DNA of 64,000 bases from an uncultured Prochlorococcus sp. (GTDB taxonomy: Bacteria; Cyanobacteriota; Cyanobacteriia; PCC-6307; Cyanobiaceae). Position 1 is the first letter of the stretch. The number at the start of each line of letters is the position of its first letter. This document shows, piece by piece, positions 40,931-51,333 of this stretch. Below the pieces are notes generated by a model. The model saw only the letters and a list, made by a program, of their open reading frames with translations. It searched no databases and was not told the origin of the DNA. Location of the stretch: positions 55,322 through 119,321 of the forward strand of contig CACAYX010000001.1 of assembly GCA_902536775.1 (NCBI GenBank), read 5' to 3'. The position numbers were made by a program, and so were the translations under genes.

Positions 40931-42295
40931 GTGAAACGAAATAGTCTCAATGTAAAAGAAAAAAAACTATCTAAGGTTGCATTTAGTCATGTTGGTTGTG
41001 AGAAAAATCTTGTTGATACTGAACATATGCAAGGTTTATTAGATAGAGAGGGTTATGAAGTTGAAAGCAATATAAATGATGCAAATGTTGTTGTTGTAAA
41101 TACTTGCAGTTTTATTGAAACAGCTAGAGAAGAATCTATTAGAAAAATTCTAGAATATACAAATCAAGGAAAGGAAGTAATAGTTGCAGGCTGTATGGCT
41201 CAGCATTTTAAAGATGAGCTTATAAAAGAAATCCCTGAAATAAAAGGTTTGGTTGGAACAGGAGATTATCAAAAAATAGCCAAGGTTTTAGACAGAGTAG
41301 AAAAAGGGGAAATCGTTAATGAAGTTTCAAAAATTCCTGAATTTATTGCAGATGAGGAAATGCCTCGTTTTGTAGATAAAAATAAATTTGTTGCTTATCT
41401 TCGCATTGCTGAAGGCTGCAACTATAATTGCGCTTTTTGTATTATTCCTAAGTTGAGAGGTCCTCAAAGAAGTAGAACAATAGAATCTATAGTTTCAGAA
41501 GCCAAAAGTCTTGCAAAAAAAGGTATTCAAGAAATCATATTAATTAGTCAAATAACAACTAATTATGGTCAAGATATTTATGGAAAACCATCATTAGCAA
41601 AACTTTTGAATGAGCTTTCTAAAGTTCCAATTCCTTGGATAAGGATACATTATGCTTATCCAACAGGTTTAACTAATGAAGTTATTAGAGCTTTCAAAGA
41701 TTCAAAGAATATCCTGCCTTACTTTGATTTGCCACTTCAGCATAGTCATTCAGATGTGTTGAAGAGTATGAATAGACCTTGGCAAGCTTCTTTGAATGAA
41801 TCAATTTTGGAGAAAATTAGAAAAGAAATTCCATCTGCTGTATTAAGAACTAGTCTCATCGTTGGTTTTCCAGGAGAAAAAAAAGAACATTTTGAACATC
41901 TTTTGGAATTTTTGCATAGGCACAAATTTGATCATGTGGGAGTGTTTATTTTTTCTCCTGAGGAAGGAACTTCTGCTTTTGATTTGCCAAATAGAGTACC
42001 TCAAGAGGTTGCAGAGGCAAGAAAAGATAACGTTATTTCAGTTCAACAAAATATCTCTAAAGATAAAAATCAGTCATATGTTGGTTCAAAAATGAAGATT
42101 TTGGTAGAAAAAATATCAGAAAATAACGAATTAATAGGTCGGTCCTACAATTTCGCTCCTGAAATTGACGGAACTGTAATTTTATCTATTAAAGATAAAA
42201 TTGATTTGAAAAATTATATTGGTAAATTTGTTGAAGCAAATATTTCTTTTGCAGATGAATATGATTTGTATGGAGAGACAATTAAAATTTTGTAG
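40931..42295 (+). CDS. rimO: Ribosomal protein uS12 methylthiotransferase RimO
   Basis: [42 protein letters not shown] radical SAM; TRAM-like C-terminus. Confidence 0.96.
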   Translation: MKRNSLNVKEKKLSKVAFSHVGCEKNLVDTEHMQGLLDREGYEVESNINDANVVVVNTCSFIETAREESIRKILEYTNQGKEVIVAGCMAQHFKDELIKEIPEIKGLVGTGDYQKIAKVLDRVEKGEIVNEVSKIPEFIADEEMPRFVDKNKFVAYLRIAEGCNYNCAFCIIPKLRGPQRSRTIESIVSEAKSLAKKGIQEIILISQITTNYGQDIYGKPSLAKLLNELSKVPIPWIRIHYAYPTGLTNEVIRAFKDSKNILPYFDLPLQHSHSDVLKSMNRPWQASLNESILEKIRKEIPSAVLRTSLIVGFPGEKKEHFEHLLEFLHRHKFDHVGVFIFSPEEGTSAFDLPNRVPQEVAEARKDNVISVQQNISKDKNQSYVGSKMKILVEKISENNELIGRSYNFAPEIDGTVILSIKDKIDLKNYIGKFVEANISFADEYDLYGETIKIL

Positions 42296-42300
42296 TTTTT

Positions 42301-42393
42301 TTAAATTAATTTAACTGCTCTTAAGAGCTTATCTAATGCGAAAGCAGCTCCAAAACCAAAACCAATAAATGCAAAATAGAAAATGATGTTCAT
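42301..42393 (-). CDS. Small single-TM protein, possible cytochrome b6f subunit PetL
   Basis: Reverse translation MNIIFYFAFIGFGFGAAFALDKLLRAVKLI: one TM helix with ...(K/R)LI-type C-terminus as in PetL. Confidence 0.5.
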   Translation of the reverse strand: MNIIFYFAFIGFGFGAAFALDKLLRAVKLI

Positions 42394-42457
42394 TAATTTT
42401 TTTATTTTTATTTAATTTAACATCAGATGAAAAGATTAGATTTTTTCGTTTAATTTC

Positions 42458-42844
42458 TTAATCTTGGATATAGGGTAATTTTTTGTATAAACATTCTTCT
42501 GCCTTTTGTAGTTCCCGGCCTAAATATAGAGCATGGTCGAATCTGGAGATTAAGTCGTTTCTTTCTTCAGTGATTAATATTCCAAGTTGTTTTGCACTAA
42601 TACCTTCAAACACTTCATTACAAACTCTTTTATTTTCAGAGTCGCATTTAATTGGTTCATTTGTTTCTGGGTCAAGCGCATATCCATCATCATTAATATT
42701 ATTTAGATAGTGCTCCAAAATTATTTTATTTTCTACTAAATCTACTTTTATAATAAAATAACCGTTTGGATCTAAGTCTATATATCGGTTGGATAGATTA
42801 TCATCAATATTTATTTTTTCATCGAAACTTTTACTAGAATCCAT
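42458..42844 (-). CDS. DUF4346-like conserved hypothetical
   Basis: LDPNGYFIIKVDLVENKIILEHY...; SAKQLGILITEERNDLISRFDHALYLGRELQKAE. Confidence 0.75.
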   Translation of the reverse strand: MDSSKSFDEKINIDDNLSNRYIDLDPNGYFIIKVDLVENKIILEHYLNNINDDGYALDPETNEPIKCDSENKRVCNEVFEGISAKQLGILITEERNDLISRFDHALYLGRELQKAEECLYKKLPYIQD

Positions 42845-42904
42845 TCTTAGAAGTTAATAAAAAATATATTACTAATATAATCTTTGGTAAAGCTAAATAA
42901 TTTT

Positions 42905-44059
42905 TTATTTAAAGGGTATAGATTTATTTTCAATATCAATTTCCATCTTAGTTTGTTTATTAACTTCATTTAGCCAAGGATAAATTATATTTTCCATATT
43001 TTTATCAAACCACTTATGCAAGCTAATGGTGCTTTTCGCAAAAAACCCCCTCCTTCTTTTATGTTTCCCGCCTGCTCCAGGATCAAACAAATGGATACTA
43101 TTTTTTATTGCCCATTCAATTGGCTGGTAGTAGCATAATTCAAAATGTAAATTAGATATTTCTTCTTGACTACCCCAATATCTACCCCACAAGTTGGTTT
43201 TATTTTTAACGCACATCGACATAGCAAAAATTTCATTTGAATCATTTTTTGATGCGCTAAAAAGTAAAAGATTTTTTTTATTATCAAGAATTTTTTCGAA
43301 AAATGTAGGAGTTAAATATTTACTTCCCCAGACTCCCCACCTTGAACAATGCTGTTCATAAAAATCATGCATTTTTTCGAGTATTTCTTTGTTGATATCA
43401 ATTTCATTAAAAATTTTTATTTTAATATCTTGTTTAGTAATTGATTTCCTCTCTTTTTTTATATTTTTTCTCTGATTAGAGTTAAATCTTGAAAGAAAAT
43501 CATCAAACGTTTTTTCTCCATTACTCCTCCATTCACTGCTGGAATTTATCCATTCATGGTATCCCAAAGATTTAAGATGGTCGCCCCAGCTTTCATCAAT
43601 ATATAAAAAATTACAACTTAAAATTTTGTTTGTAATTGCGAAGCTTTCGATATGGTTTATGAGTAAATTTGTAATTTCTTTCTTATCTTCATTTTTTTTA
43701 TAAAGAAATTGATATCCATTTACAGGACTATAAGGACTCATTCCAATTAATTTAGGGTAATAATTTAAATTCAGATCTTGAGCCAATCTTGCAAATGATT
43801 GATCAAAAATGAATTCTCCATAGCTATGATTTTTTAAAAAAAGTGGAGCAATTCCTAATATTTCTTCATTTTTATAAGCAACAAAATATAGAGGTTGCCA
43901 ACCAGTTTCTCTTGAGACACTTTTTGATATTTCAAGATTTTTAAGCCAAGTCCATTCATAGAATGGATTATTGATTTCATTTGTTAATTCATTCCATATC
44001 TCCTTGGAGATTTCCTTGATTGACAATTTGACTTCAACTTTATGTATTTTTTGGTTCAT
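42905..44059 (-). CDS. Peptidoglycan biosynthesis/recognition-type GNAT family protein (COG3146/DUF482-like)
   Basis: FARLAQDLN, RKNIKKERKSI, LHFELCYYQPIEWAIKNSIHLFDPGAGGKHKRRRGF. Confidence 0.88.
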   Translation of the reverse strand: MNQKIHKVEVKLSIKEISKEIWNELTNEINNPFYEWTWLKNLEISKSVSRETGWQPLYFVAYKNEEILGIAPLFLKNHSYGEFIFDQSFARLAQDLNLNYYPKLIGMSPYSPVNGYQFLYKKNEDKKEITNLLINHIESFAITNKILSCNFLYIDESWGDHLKSLGYHEWINSSSEWRSNGEKTFDDFLSRFNSNQRKNIKKERKSITKQDIKIKIFNEIDINKEILEKMHDFYEQHCSRWGVWGSKYLTPTFFEKILDNKKNLLLFSASKNDSNEIFAMSMCVKNKTNLWGRYWGSQEEISNLHFELCYYQPIEWAIKNSIHLFDPGAGGKHKRRRGFFAKSTISLHKWFDKNMENIIYPWLNEVNKQTKMEIDIENKSIPFK

Positions 44060-44076
44060 TTATTATTAAATCTATT

Positions 44077-44727
44077 TCAAATTTTTTTGTAATGAATATG
44101 GATTTCATTATTCATTAAATTTTTAACTGATTTTATTTCCCATAGTCTTTTGAGATTAAAAATCTCATTTGTTTTTTCTGGAGGGATCCATGTATATTTA
44201 CCTCCAATAATTTGTGGAATTATTGTAATTTTTATATCTGTTATTAGATCCTCTTTTATGAATGAATTTATAAGTTTTGCACCTCCTAAAAGAGCTAGAT
44301 CATTTATCCCTTGTTTTTTAAGTGAAATTAAAGTTTTACTCCATGAATCTTTGAAAAAGAGTTGTTTCTCGAAGTCATTATTTGACGAATTATCAACTTT
44401 ACTTGAGCTTATTAGCCATCTTCTAATTGGTTGACGAAAGTATTTCCAATTACTGTTAAATTTTTTGCTATTTGAAGCAACTATAGAAATTGGTTGGCTT
44501 TTCGATATATTCACTTCTTCATTATCAGTGAGATTTTTAACTAGGTAAGTTGATTGATGAGCTATTAAAGTACCTAAACCAAAAATGGTGGCGTCAACCA
44601 TTGATAAGTTTTGATTTAAAATTTTTTTATCTTCTTCGCTTCCAAGATGTGATTCTCCACCTCCAGGAAATGCAATTCTCCCATCAAGACTAGATGCTAT
44701 AACAATTATTACTCTTGGGATACTCAA
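44077..44727 (-). CDS. RibD C-terminal (COG1985-type) reductase-like protein
   Basis: PRVIIVIASSLDGRIAFPGGGESHLGSEEDKKIL; DLALLGGAKLINSFIKEDLI. Confidence 0.88.
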   Translation of the reverse strand: MSIPRVIIVIASSLDGRIAFPGGGESHLGSEEDKKILNQNLSMVDATIFGLGTLIAHQSTYLVKNLTDNEEVNISKSQPISIVASNSKKFNSNWKYFRQPIRRWLISSSKVDNSSNNDFEKQLFFKDSWSKTLISLKKQGINDLALLGGAKLINSFIKEDLITDIKITIIPQIIGGKYTWIPPEKTNEIFNLKRLWEIKSVKNLMNNEIHIHYKKI

Positions 44728-45650
44728 GTTTGTGAGACTAAACTATTTTCAAATTTCAACTTCAATGAATTGGTTAGCTTCTGATCAACATAAATTTCTG
44801 CAGCATTATTTGGACTCTCTTGGAGTCTTATTTTGTGTAAAGTTGCACCAAGTTCATGTATTGGATTTTTAAGAATATCAGAAATATATAAAGCTATATT
44901 TTCAGCAGTTGGAACACAATGTTGGAAAAATTCGATGTCTTTATTTAAAAAAGTATGATCTAGTTGTTCAACAACCAAATCATTAATTATCTCCTGGAGC
45001 GCAGATAAGTCGCAAACCATTCCCGTTCTTTTATCAATGTCTCCTTTTACAGTTATATCGACAAGATAGTTATGACCATGTCCATTAACTCTGGCACATT
45101 TCCCATAGATTTTTTTATTTTCATCAAAGGAAATCTCTTCTTTTGCAAGTCTATGAGCGGCTGCAAAATGAGTTTGTACTGTTAAAAATGCTTCCATGTT
45201 TTTTCCAAAATAATCTGCCCATAAATTTGGGTTTTCATAAAGCCTTAGACTTGTAAGAGGTAAATCGTCCTTTAGACGACTCCAAATAACCTTTACTAAT
45301 GCTTCAGTTGTTGGAAGTATACCCTCTTGATTATTAATATTAAATTCAGGCCAGACATCATTTAAAAAACGAAAATCTAATTGTCCAGTAACCTTATCTT
45401 TAATAGAGTGTTTTACATCAGAGAGATTAAGTACCATTCCATCAGAGTCTAGTTCTCCACCCATTGAAACAATAAGTTCATAATTATGACCATGACCTGG
45501 TGCAATACTGCACTTTCCAAAAAGAGATAAATTTTCTTCTGGGCTTTTTTCAGGCAGCCAATAACGGTGACTAGAACTAAAGCAGGCACGTCGAGTTATG
45601 ACGCATTCACGTCCTTTTCCATGAGATGGTTTGGATTGTGTAGAAGTCAT
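44724..45650 (-). CDS. Tandem double-domain 6-pyruvoyl-tetrahydropterin synthase family protein
   Basis: Two PTPS domains: LFGKCSIAPGHGHNYELIV...QLDFRFLND and IYGKCARVNGHGHNYLVDI...QLDHTFLNK. Confidence 0.93.
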   Translation of the reverse strand: MTSTQSKPSHGKGRECVITRRACFSSSHRYWLPEKSPEENLSLFGKCSIAPGHGHNYELIVSMGGELDSDGMVLNLSDVKHSIKDKVTGQLDFRFLNDVWPEFNINNQEGILPTTEALVKVIWSRLKDDLPLTSLRLYENPNLWADYFGKNMEAFLTVQTHFAAAHRLAKEEISFDENKKIYGKCARVNGHGHNYLVDITVKGDIDKRTGMVCDLSALQEIINDLVVEQLDHTFLNKDIEFFQHCVPTAENIALYISDILKNPIHELGATLHKIRLQESPNNAAEIYVDQKLTNSLKLKFENSLVSQT

Positions 45651-45700
45651 ACCTGTCTGCGATAATACTATCTTAAGGTTTTAAATACGCTTTTGTCTTT

Positions 45701-46258
45701 ATGGAACAATCCATTATCGAAAAAACAGTTCATGCTATTAAGGGCAGAAGCATATTTTTAATAGGAATGATGGGTTCTGGTAAGTCACAAACTGGTTTAA
45801 AGCTGGCTGAATTATTGAAGTATAAATACATTGATTTAGATTCATTAATAGAGAAGTTGGCAAAAAAATCTATCAATCAAATTTTTAAGGATGAAGGAGA
45901 AGATAATTTCCGCGAATTAGAAGCAAACTGCCTTAAAGAAACTATCAAAATTCCTTCATTAGTAATCTCAACTGGCGGAGGAATAGTTACCAAATCGGAA
46001 AACTGGGGAATCTTAAGGCAGGGAATAATTACTTGGATAGATCTCGACAAAGATATAGCAATTGAAAGATTGAAAAATGAAATTGAAAATAGGCCACTCC
46101 TTCAGGGAAAGAATCTAAATGATTTATATATAAGCATTTTTCAATCTAGAGAAAATTTGTATTCTCAAGCAGATTTAAGAATTCAAGTAAAAAAGGAAAA
46201 TATTGAAGAAGTCGCTATGAAAATAATTAATGCAATTTATAAAGAAATAATTAGTTAA
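45701..46258 (+). CDS. aroK: Shikimate kinase
   Basis: FLIGMMGSGKSQTGLKLAELL, IDLDSLIEK, VISTGGGIV. Confidence 0.95.
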   Translation: MEQSIIEKTVHAIKGRSIFLIGMMGSGKSQTGLKLAELLKYKYIDLDSLIEKLAKKSINQIFKDEGEDNFRELEANCLKETIKIPSLVISTGGGIVTKSENWGILRQGIITWIDLDKDIAIERLKNEIENRPLLQGKNLNDLYISIFQSRENLYSQADLRIQVKKENIEEVAMKIINAIYKEIIS

Positions 46259-46512
46259 TCTGGCTCAATTCTTACTGCAAACCATTTGATAACGTATCCT
46301 AATTTTATTTCTAATTCATAAGTGCTTTCCAATAATTCTTCAAAAAATTCCTGATCAGGATCTTCTATATTTTGATATATTGTTTGTGTTTCTGTCTTAC
46401 TAAGCCAATTCTTCAACCATAAAATTGCTTCTTGCTTTGATACAATTTTTTCCTTTGAATCTGGCTCTAATAATACATAATGATCTGATGCTCTTATTAG
46501 TGGATTTGACAT
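46255..46512 (-). CDS. CRR7-like protein (chlororespiratory reduction 7 family)
   Basis: ASDHYVLLEPDSKEKIVSKQEAILWLKNWL...; pattern as in CRR7 family. Confidence 0.6.
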   Translation of the reverse strand: MSNPLIRASDHYVLLEPDSKEKIVSKQEAILWLKNWLSKTETQTIYQNIEDPDQEFFEELLESTYELEIKLGYVIKWFAVRIEPD

Positions 46513-46513
46513 A

Positions 46514-47221
46514 ATGAAAATTCTTCTTGGATTAATTCTTTGCTTGGTTTTTCAAGGAATATTTCTAGAAAGTTCTTTTGCTCTAGTAGATTATAACGTA
46601 CGAGAGTTTTTGGAAAATCGTGTAAATCAATGGCCAGAATTATATTTGCCAAATTTTAAATTATCGGATACTTCTAAGGATTTAATTTATCCTAAATGGT
46701 TCGAGGGTAATTGGCTTGTTACTTCTCAAGATATAGTTAATAATTCAGAAGAGCCAGTTATTTATAAAGTAAATTTCTTTAAGAATGATTCAGATTTAAT
46801 TGTTGGTAATCGTGCAAAAAATTCTGAATCTATTGGAAAGGCAATATTTGGTGAAACCTTAATCAAAGTTGTAAATGATCCTCAATCTATTAATAATCAA
46901 ATTACTTATTTAAAAGATGATTTTTATATTGATTCAAGAATTACAGGGAGAAATCAGATCCAAGATAATGATATTTTTTTCGCAGATGAGCTAGTTATAC
47001 AGACAGCACATAAGCCAGGTGCTTCAAGGATTAATCAGGTAGAGACCATTAGTAAATTTCAAAAATGTTCCGAAGAAATATTGGAAGTTGATAATTCAAT
47101 CAAACCATCAATTTGTGGAGTGCAATATGTTGCTTCTTATGGTTCAAAAGTTGGTGATCCTTCTATTCATGCTATCAAAACAAATAAATATAAATTGAAG
47201 TTTGAATTTATTGAGAGTTAG
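46514..47221 (+). CDS. Conserved cyanobacterial secreted protein (DUF6816-like)
   Basis: N-terminal signal-like MKILLGLILCLVFQGIFLESSFA; GNWLVTSQDI... Confidence 0.75.
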   Translation: MKILLGLILCLVFQGIFLESSFALVDYNVREFLENRVNQWPELYLPNFKLSDTSKDLIYPKWFEGNWLVTSQDIVNNSEEPVIYKVNFFKNDSDLIVGNRAKNSESIGKAIFGETLIKVVNDPQSINNQITYLKDDFYIDSRITGRNQIQDNDIFFADELVIQTAHKPGASRINQVETISKFQKCSEEILEVDNSIKPSICGVQYVASYGSKVGDPSIHAIKTNKYKLKFEFIES

Positions 47222-47933
47222 CACTAAAAAGATATTCTTCTAAGTTATTCCTCCACATAAAAAGATTTTCTAAATAAGGGTTATTTATGTATTCTTGGCT
47301 CCCCTCTCCTGAAAGAATTGGTCCTGCAGACTTTGGAAATTTAATAAGAGATAATTGAGCAGCAATTGAAATATCTGCAATTGATAAACTATCTCCAATT
47401 AAATATTTCTTGTTGATCAAGGATTTTGATAAAGCTTCCAGTAATTTTTGGAGTTCTAAATTATCTTTAGAAGACAAAACTACATTAGAAATTTTACTAA
47501 GATTTTCAAAAGGTAATTTATCAACAATACTTTTAACTGAAGAAGGTATTTCATCTGGAAGTAATGCAGTTCTTAGCTGTGGATTTTCTATTGCAGATTT
47601 TATTAATGCTTTTCTACAAGTTGTAGCCATTGTAGTATCTGCCCAGTCTTCAATTAGTTTGCATTGTGCAAATAATATTGGATCATCCGGAAAAAGTGGA
47701 TTGTTTTCATTTTTTTTGTCTATATATTCGCAAATAGTTGAAGAGTCATTAATTACTTGATCATTACTATCGACTATTATAGGTACTTGTTTTTGACCTG
47801 ATAATTTAAAGATTTCAAATTGGCCTATTCCAGGTGTTACTTCTTCAACTCGATATTGTAGTTTTTTTGCATGAAGAGCCATTCTTGTTTTTAAACAAAA
47901 AGCACTATGCCTAAATTGATATAATGTAATCAT
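47208..47933 (-). CDS. Glutathione S-transferase family protein
   Basis: TLYQFRHSAFCLKTRMALHAK; SSTICEYIDKKNENNPLFP; YLIGDSLSIADISIAAQL. Confidence 0.92.
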   Translation of the reverse strand: MITLYQFRHSAFCLKTRMALHAKKLQYRVEEVTPGIGQFEIFKLSGQKQVPIIVDSNDQVINDSSTICEYIDKKNENNPLFPDDPILFAQCKLIEDWADTTMATTCRKALIKSAIENPQLRTALLPDEIPSSVKSIVDKLPFENLSKISNVVLSSKDNLELQKLLEALSKSLINKKYLIGDSLSIADISIAAQLSLIKFPKSAGPILSGEGSQEYINNPYLENLFMWRNNLEEYLFSANSQ

Positions 47934-47978
47934 GCTGTTTAATGTTTGTTAAAACTTAGCTAAAAAAGTAATCTATTT

Positions 47979-48197
47979 GTGGAGCTGATGGGCGAATTTT
48001 TCTCTAATGTTGCGAGATATCCAAAGTATTTGATATCTATCATTGTTGGGGGACTTGTTGCTTTGCTTGAACCTTTATTCAAGAATAGATCAAATCCACT
48101 CACAATAGTAGGTTTGATATCTTCTGTCTTAAGTGCTTTCATAACTGTTTATTTTGTCTTGCAAGCGATGACAAACCCAATAAATTTACAACCATAA
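47979..48197 (+). CDS. DUF751 (Ycf33-like) membrane protein
   Basis: FFSNVARYPKYLISIIVGGLVALLEPLFKNRSNPLTIVGLI; TTG/ATG start near 47979. Confidence 0.8.
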   Translation: MELMGEFFSNVARYPKYLISIIVGGLVALLEPLFKNRSNPLTIVGLISSVLSAFITVYFVLQAMTNPINLQP

Positions 48198-48589
48198 TGC
48201 CAAATAATTACCGTCTTGCAAAAGTTTCTTCTCTTTTGAAGAAAGAAATAACCCTTATTTTGCAGAATGATTTAGAAAATGATCTTATTAGAGAACATTT
48301 CGTCAATATTTCTAAGATTGATTTATCAGGTGATTTGCAACACTGTAAAATTTATATAACCTCAACTGCTCAAGAGAAAGTGAGGAAAGAAATTGTATCA
48401 AACTTGAATACTGCTAAAAGCTCTATAAGGCATAGTTTAGGAAAAAGAATTGAGATGAGAAGAGTTCCAGAGATAATTTTTAAAGACGATATTGTTCTTG
48501 ATAAAGGATTATCAGTCTTGAAACTTCTCGATGAATTAAAAAATAAAAATCAAAATCATAATGTTGAGGACAAGGATGCCAAAAGTTGA
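48197..48589 (+). CDS. rbfA: Ribosome-binding factor A
   Basis: RLAKVSSLLKKEITLIL; VNISKIDLSGDLQHCKIYIT; SIRHSLGKRIEMRRVPEIIFKDD. Confidence 0.95.
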   Translation: MPNNYRLAKVSSLLKKEITLILQNDLENDLIREHFVNISKIDLSGDLQHCKIYITSTAQEKVRKEIVSNLNTAKSSIRHSLGKRIEMRRVPEIIFKDDIVLDKGLSVLKLLDELKNKNQNHNVEDKDAKS

Positions 48590-49373
48590 TCTACCCCTTG
48601 ATCAAAGAAATATAATTATTACTCGATCAAAAGAAGGCATATTGGATATAAAAAAGATATTCATAAGCAAGGGCGCTAATGTATATGATTTACCTGCAAT
48701 AAGTATTACTGATCCTGATGATTTGAATCCTCTTGATGAAGCCTTAAATCAAATAAATGATTTTCATTGGATTATTTTTTCCAGTAGTAATGGGATCAAA
48801 TTTGTGGATAAAAGACTTAGATACTTTAATAGTTCATTAAAAGAATGTTCTAAAAAAACAAAAATCGCCGTAGTCGGAGAAAAAACCTCAAAAACTCTTG
48901 ATGATTTTGGGATTAAGGCTGATTTCATACCTCCAGAATTTGTTGCTGAAAGTTTAATTGATAATTTCCCAGTATCTGGTTATGGACTTCGAGTTTTTGT
49001 ACCAAGAGTTCAAACAGGTGGTAGGGATTTAATTGCAGATCAATTTAGAAAGGCTGGTTCTCGTGTATTTGAGGTTGCTGCATATGAAACTAGATGTCCT
49101 AAATCAATTCCGGAAGAAACAATTGATATTATTTCTAATCGAAAAGTCGATGCGATTATTTTCTCAAGCGGTAAAACCGTAGTAAATGCTGCTTTTTTAC
49201 TAGAAAAAAAACTTGGTAAACAATGGTTAGAATATTTTGAACAAATTAAATTATTAACTATTGGACCTCAGACAACAAAAATATGTAAAAAGATTTTTGG
49301 AAGAGTTGATAGTCAGGCACAAAAATATACTTTTGAAGGACTACTAGATGTAGCAATTAATATTTTTAATTAG
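48561..49373 (+). CDS. hemD: Uroporphyrinogen-III synthase (start probably MPKVDL, 48576)
   Basis: IIFSSSNGIKFVDKRL; VPRVQTGGRDLIADQFRKAGSRVFEVAAYETR; FSSGKTVVNAAFLL. Confidence 0.9.
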   Translation: MLRTRMPKVDLPLDQRNIIITRSKEGILDIKKIFISKGANVYDLPAISITDPDDLNPLDEALNQINDFHWIIFSSSNGIKFVDKRLRYFNSSLKECSKKTKIAVVGEKTSKTLDDFGIKADFIPPEFVAESLIDNFPVSGYGLRVFVPRVQTGGRDLIADQFRKAGSRVFEVAAYETRCPKSIPEETIDIISNRKVDAIIFSSGKTVVNAAFLLEKKLGKQWLEYFEQIKLLTIGPQTTKICKKIFGRVDSQAQKYTFEGLLDVAINIFN

Positions 49374-49836
49374 AAAAATTTTTTTTATAATTCTTTTCAA
49401 CTAAATCTTTGAATCTATCAATATTGGTCTGCAATTCGTTTGTAACCATTTTTCCTAAAATATTTTCTTCCATAAACCGAGCAATCATTTTTGGTAGTTC
49501 ATAAGTAATTGCTAAATTTACTGTTGTGATTTGATCAGTTTTACTTACGAAAACTACTGATCCCTCAGTTGGTAAACCTCCTATTGATTTCCATTTAAGT
49601 TTGCTTTTTTCAACCCTTTCTGTAATTTGAGCTTTCCATTTAAACCTAAAGCCATTTGCAGCTAAAGTCCATTCTGTTAAATCTGGTAACGTATTAGTTT
49701 CTTCGTCAACTGTTTTTACAGATTCAATCCAGCTCATCCAAAGTGACATTGAGTCTAAATCGCTCCATGTGTCCCATACATTTTCAAGAGGCGCATTAAC
49801 AACTGTTATTACGTCATGTTTTAGCCAAGTACCCAT
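49366..49836 (-). CDS. SRPBCC/polyketide cyclase-like protein adjacent to crtQ
   Basis: VITVVNAPLENVWDTWSDLDSMSLWMSWIESV. Confidence 0.88.
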   Translation of the reverse strand: MGTWLKHDVITVVNAPLENVWDTWSDLDSMSLWMSWIESVKTVDEETNTLPDLTEWTLAANGFRFKWKAQITERVEKSKLKWKSIGGLPTEGSVVFVSKTDQITTVNLAITYELPKMIARFMEENILGKMVTNELQTNIDRFKDLVEKNYKKNFSN

Positions 49837-49839
49837 TAA

Positions 49840-51294
49840 TTAACTTACTGCAAGATTTTTTGCTAACTCGGCTTTCTTCTCTAAAATTGCCGCGGCAGCT
49901 AAATGACCACTCATTGTAGCTCCCTCCATAGAGTCTATATAATCTTGTTTTGTATAACTACCAGCCATGAAGAAATTAGATATAGATGTTTTTTGATCGG
50001 GTCTGAAAGGTTCCATACCGGGAGCTTCTCTATAAAGTGATTGTGGAATTTGTACCACGTTACTCCAAAGCAATTTAAGGTTTTTTGAGGATGGGAATAA
50101 ACGGCGAACCTCTTTATCAATCTCTTTTGTAATTCTTTCTGTGGATCTTCCCATCCATCTATCGCCAGGAGTTAAAACACATTGGAGAAGCGATCCCATA
50201 TCTTTTTTTCTATAGTCTGCTGGACTTGCTAGTGCTAAATCAGCAAAACAACTGAAAGAGGCATCAGCAGAATAAAGAAGGTTATCTAGTCCAATTGGTT
50301 CGTTTCCAGTATTATCTTTTTGTAATTCAGTAACCCAACCGTCATATCTTAATTGGATTGTGGCAACAGCTACAGCTCTAAGTTTTTTTAAACCTTCAAA
50401 TTCTTTAAATTGATACCATTCTTTTGGAATTATTTTTTTTATTCCAGGGACATCACAGGCAGCTAGAAATTTATCTGCAAACACTGCCTTAATTCCTTCA
50501 GGAGAAGATATTCTTAATTGATTTACTGAATAAGAGGAAGATTCCTTTTCATAAATGATTTCTTCTACCTTATGGTTAAGATGTATTTTTGCTCCTTTGT
50601 TTGTGATGTAGTCGACGATAGGTTGCGTTAACCACTTATGTGGGGAACCTTTTAAAAGATTAAGTTTTGAGGCTTCTGTTTTTGAAGCAAACATCATGAA
50701 TATAGTTAGCATGCATCTTGCTGAAATATCTTTGCAATTAATAAAACCTAATGCATATGCGATAGGATCCCACATTCTTTCTAAACTTTTTTCGCTTCCA
50801 CCATGGTTTAAAAACCATTCTTTAAAACTAATTCTATCTAGATCTCTAATTATTTTCATTGCGCCTTCATAGTCTATCAATCCTCTAACGATTGGACTTG
50901 TTCCTAAAGCTAAGGCATTTCTGAACTTATCTACCCAAGTAAGTTGTTCGGTAGTAAAAAAAGCTTTAAGTCCGTTAAAAGGAGCACCTAAAGGGAATCT
51001 GAAGTCTAACGATTTTAAATTACCACCATTATTGATAAATAGATGAGTATGATCTTTCGGGAGTAAATTATCTAGAGCTCCCACTTTTTTCATTAATTTA
51101 AAAAGATTTGCATAATTGTAAAAAAATACATGTAAACCCATTTCTATGTGGTTGCCATCCTTATCTTCCCAACTGCCTACTTTTCCTCCCCAAAATGACC
51201 TGCTCTCGTAAATTTCTACTTCGTGGCCTTCATCAACTAAATTGACTGCTGCTGTAAGACCAGCTAATCCAGAACCAACTATTGCAATTTTCAC
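49840..51294 (-). CDS. crtQ: 9,9'-di-cis-zeta-carotene desaturase
   Basis: [41 protein letters not shown]...[37 protein letters not shown]. Confidence 0.96.
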   Translation of the reverse strand: MKIAIVGSGLAGLTAAVNLVDEGHEVEIYESRSFWGGKVGSWEDKDGNHIEMGLHVFFYNYANLFKLMKKVGALDNLLPKDHTHLFINNGGNLKSLDFRFPLGAPFNGLKAFFTTEQLTWVDKFRNALALGTSPIVRGLIDYEGAMKIIRDLDRISFKEWFLNHGGSEKSLERMWDPIAYALGFINCKDISARCMLTIFMMFASKTEASKLNLLKGSPHKWLTQPIVDYITNKGAKIHLNHKVEEIIYEKESSSYSVNQLRISSPEGIKAVFADKFLAACDVPGIKKIIPKEWYQFKEFEGLKKLRAVAVATIQLRYDGWVTELQKDNTGNEPIGLDNLLYSADASFSCFADLALASPADYRKKDMGSLLQCVLTPGDRWMGRSTERITKEIDKEVRRLFPSSKNLKLLWSNVVQIPQSLYREAPGMEPFRPDQKTSISNFFMAGSYTKQDYIDSMEGATMSGHLAAAAILEKKAELAKNLAVS

Positions 51295-51333
51295 TTTTTC
51301 TTAAAATTATAACAAATCAAGTTTGGATAACGT

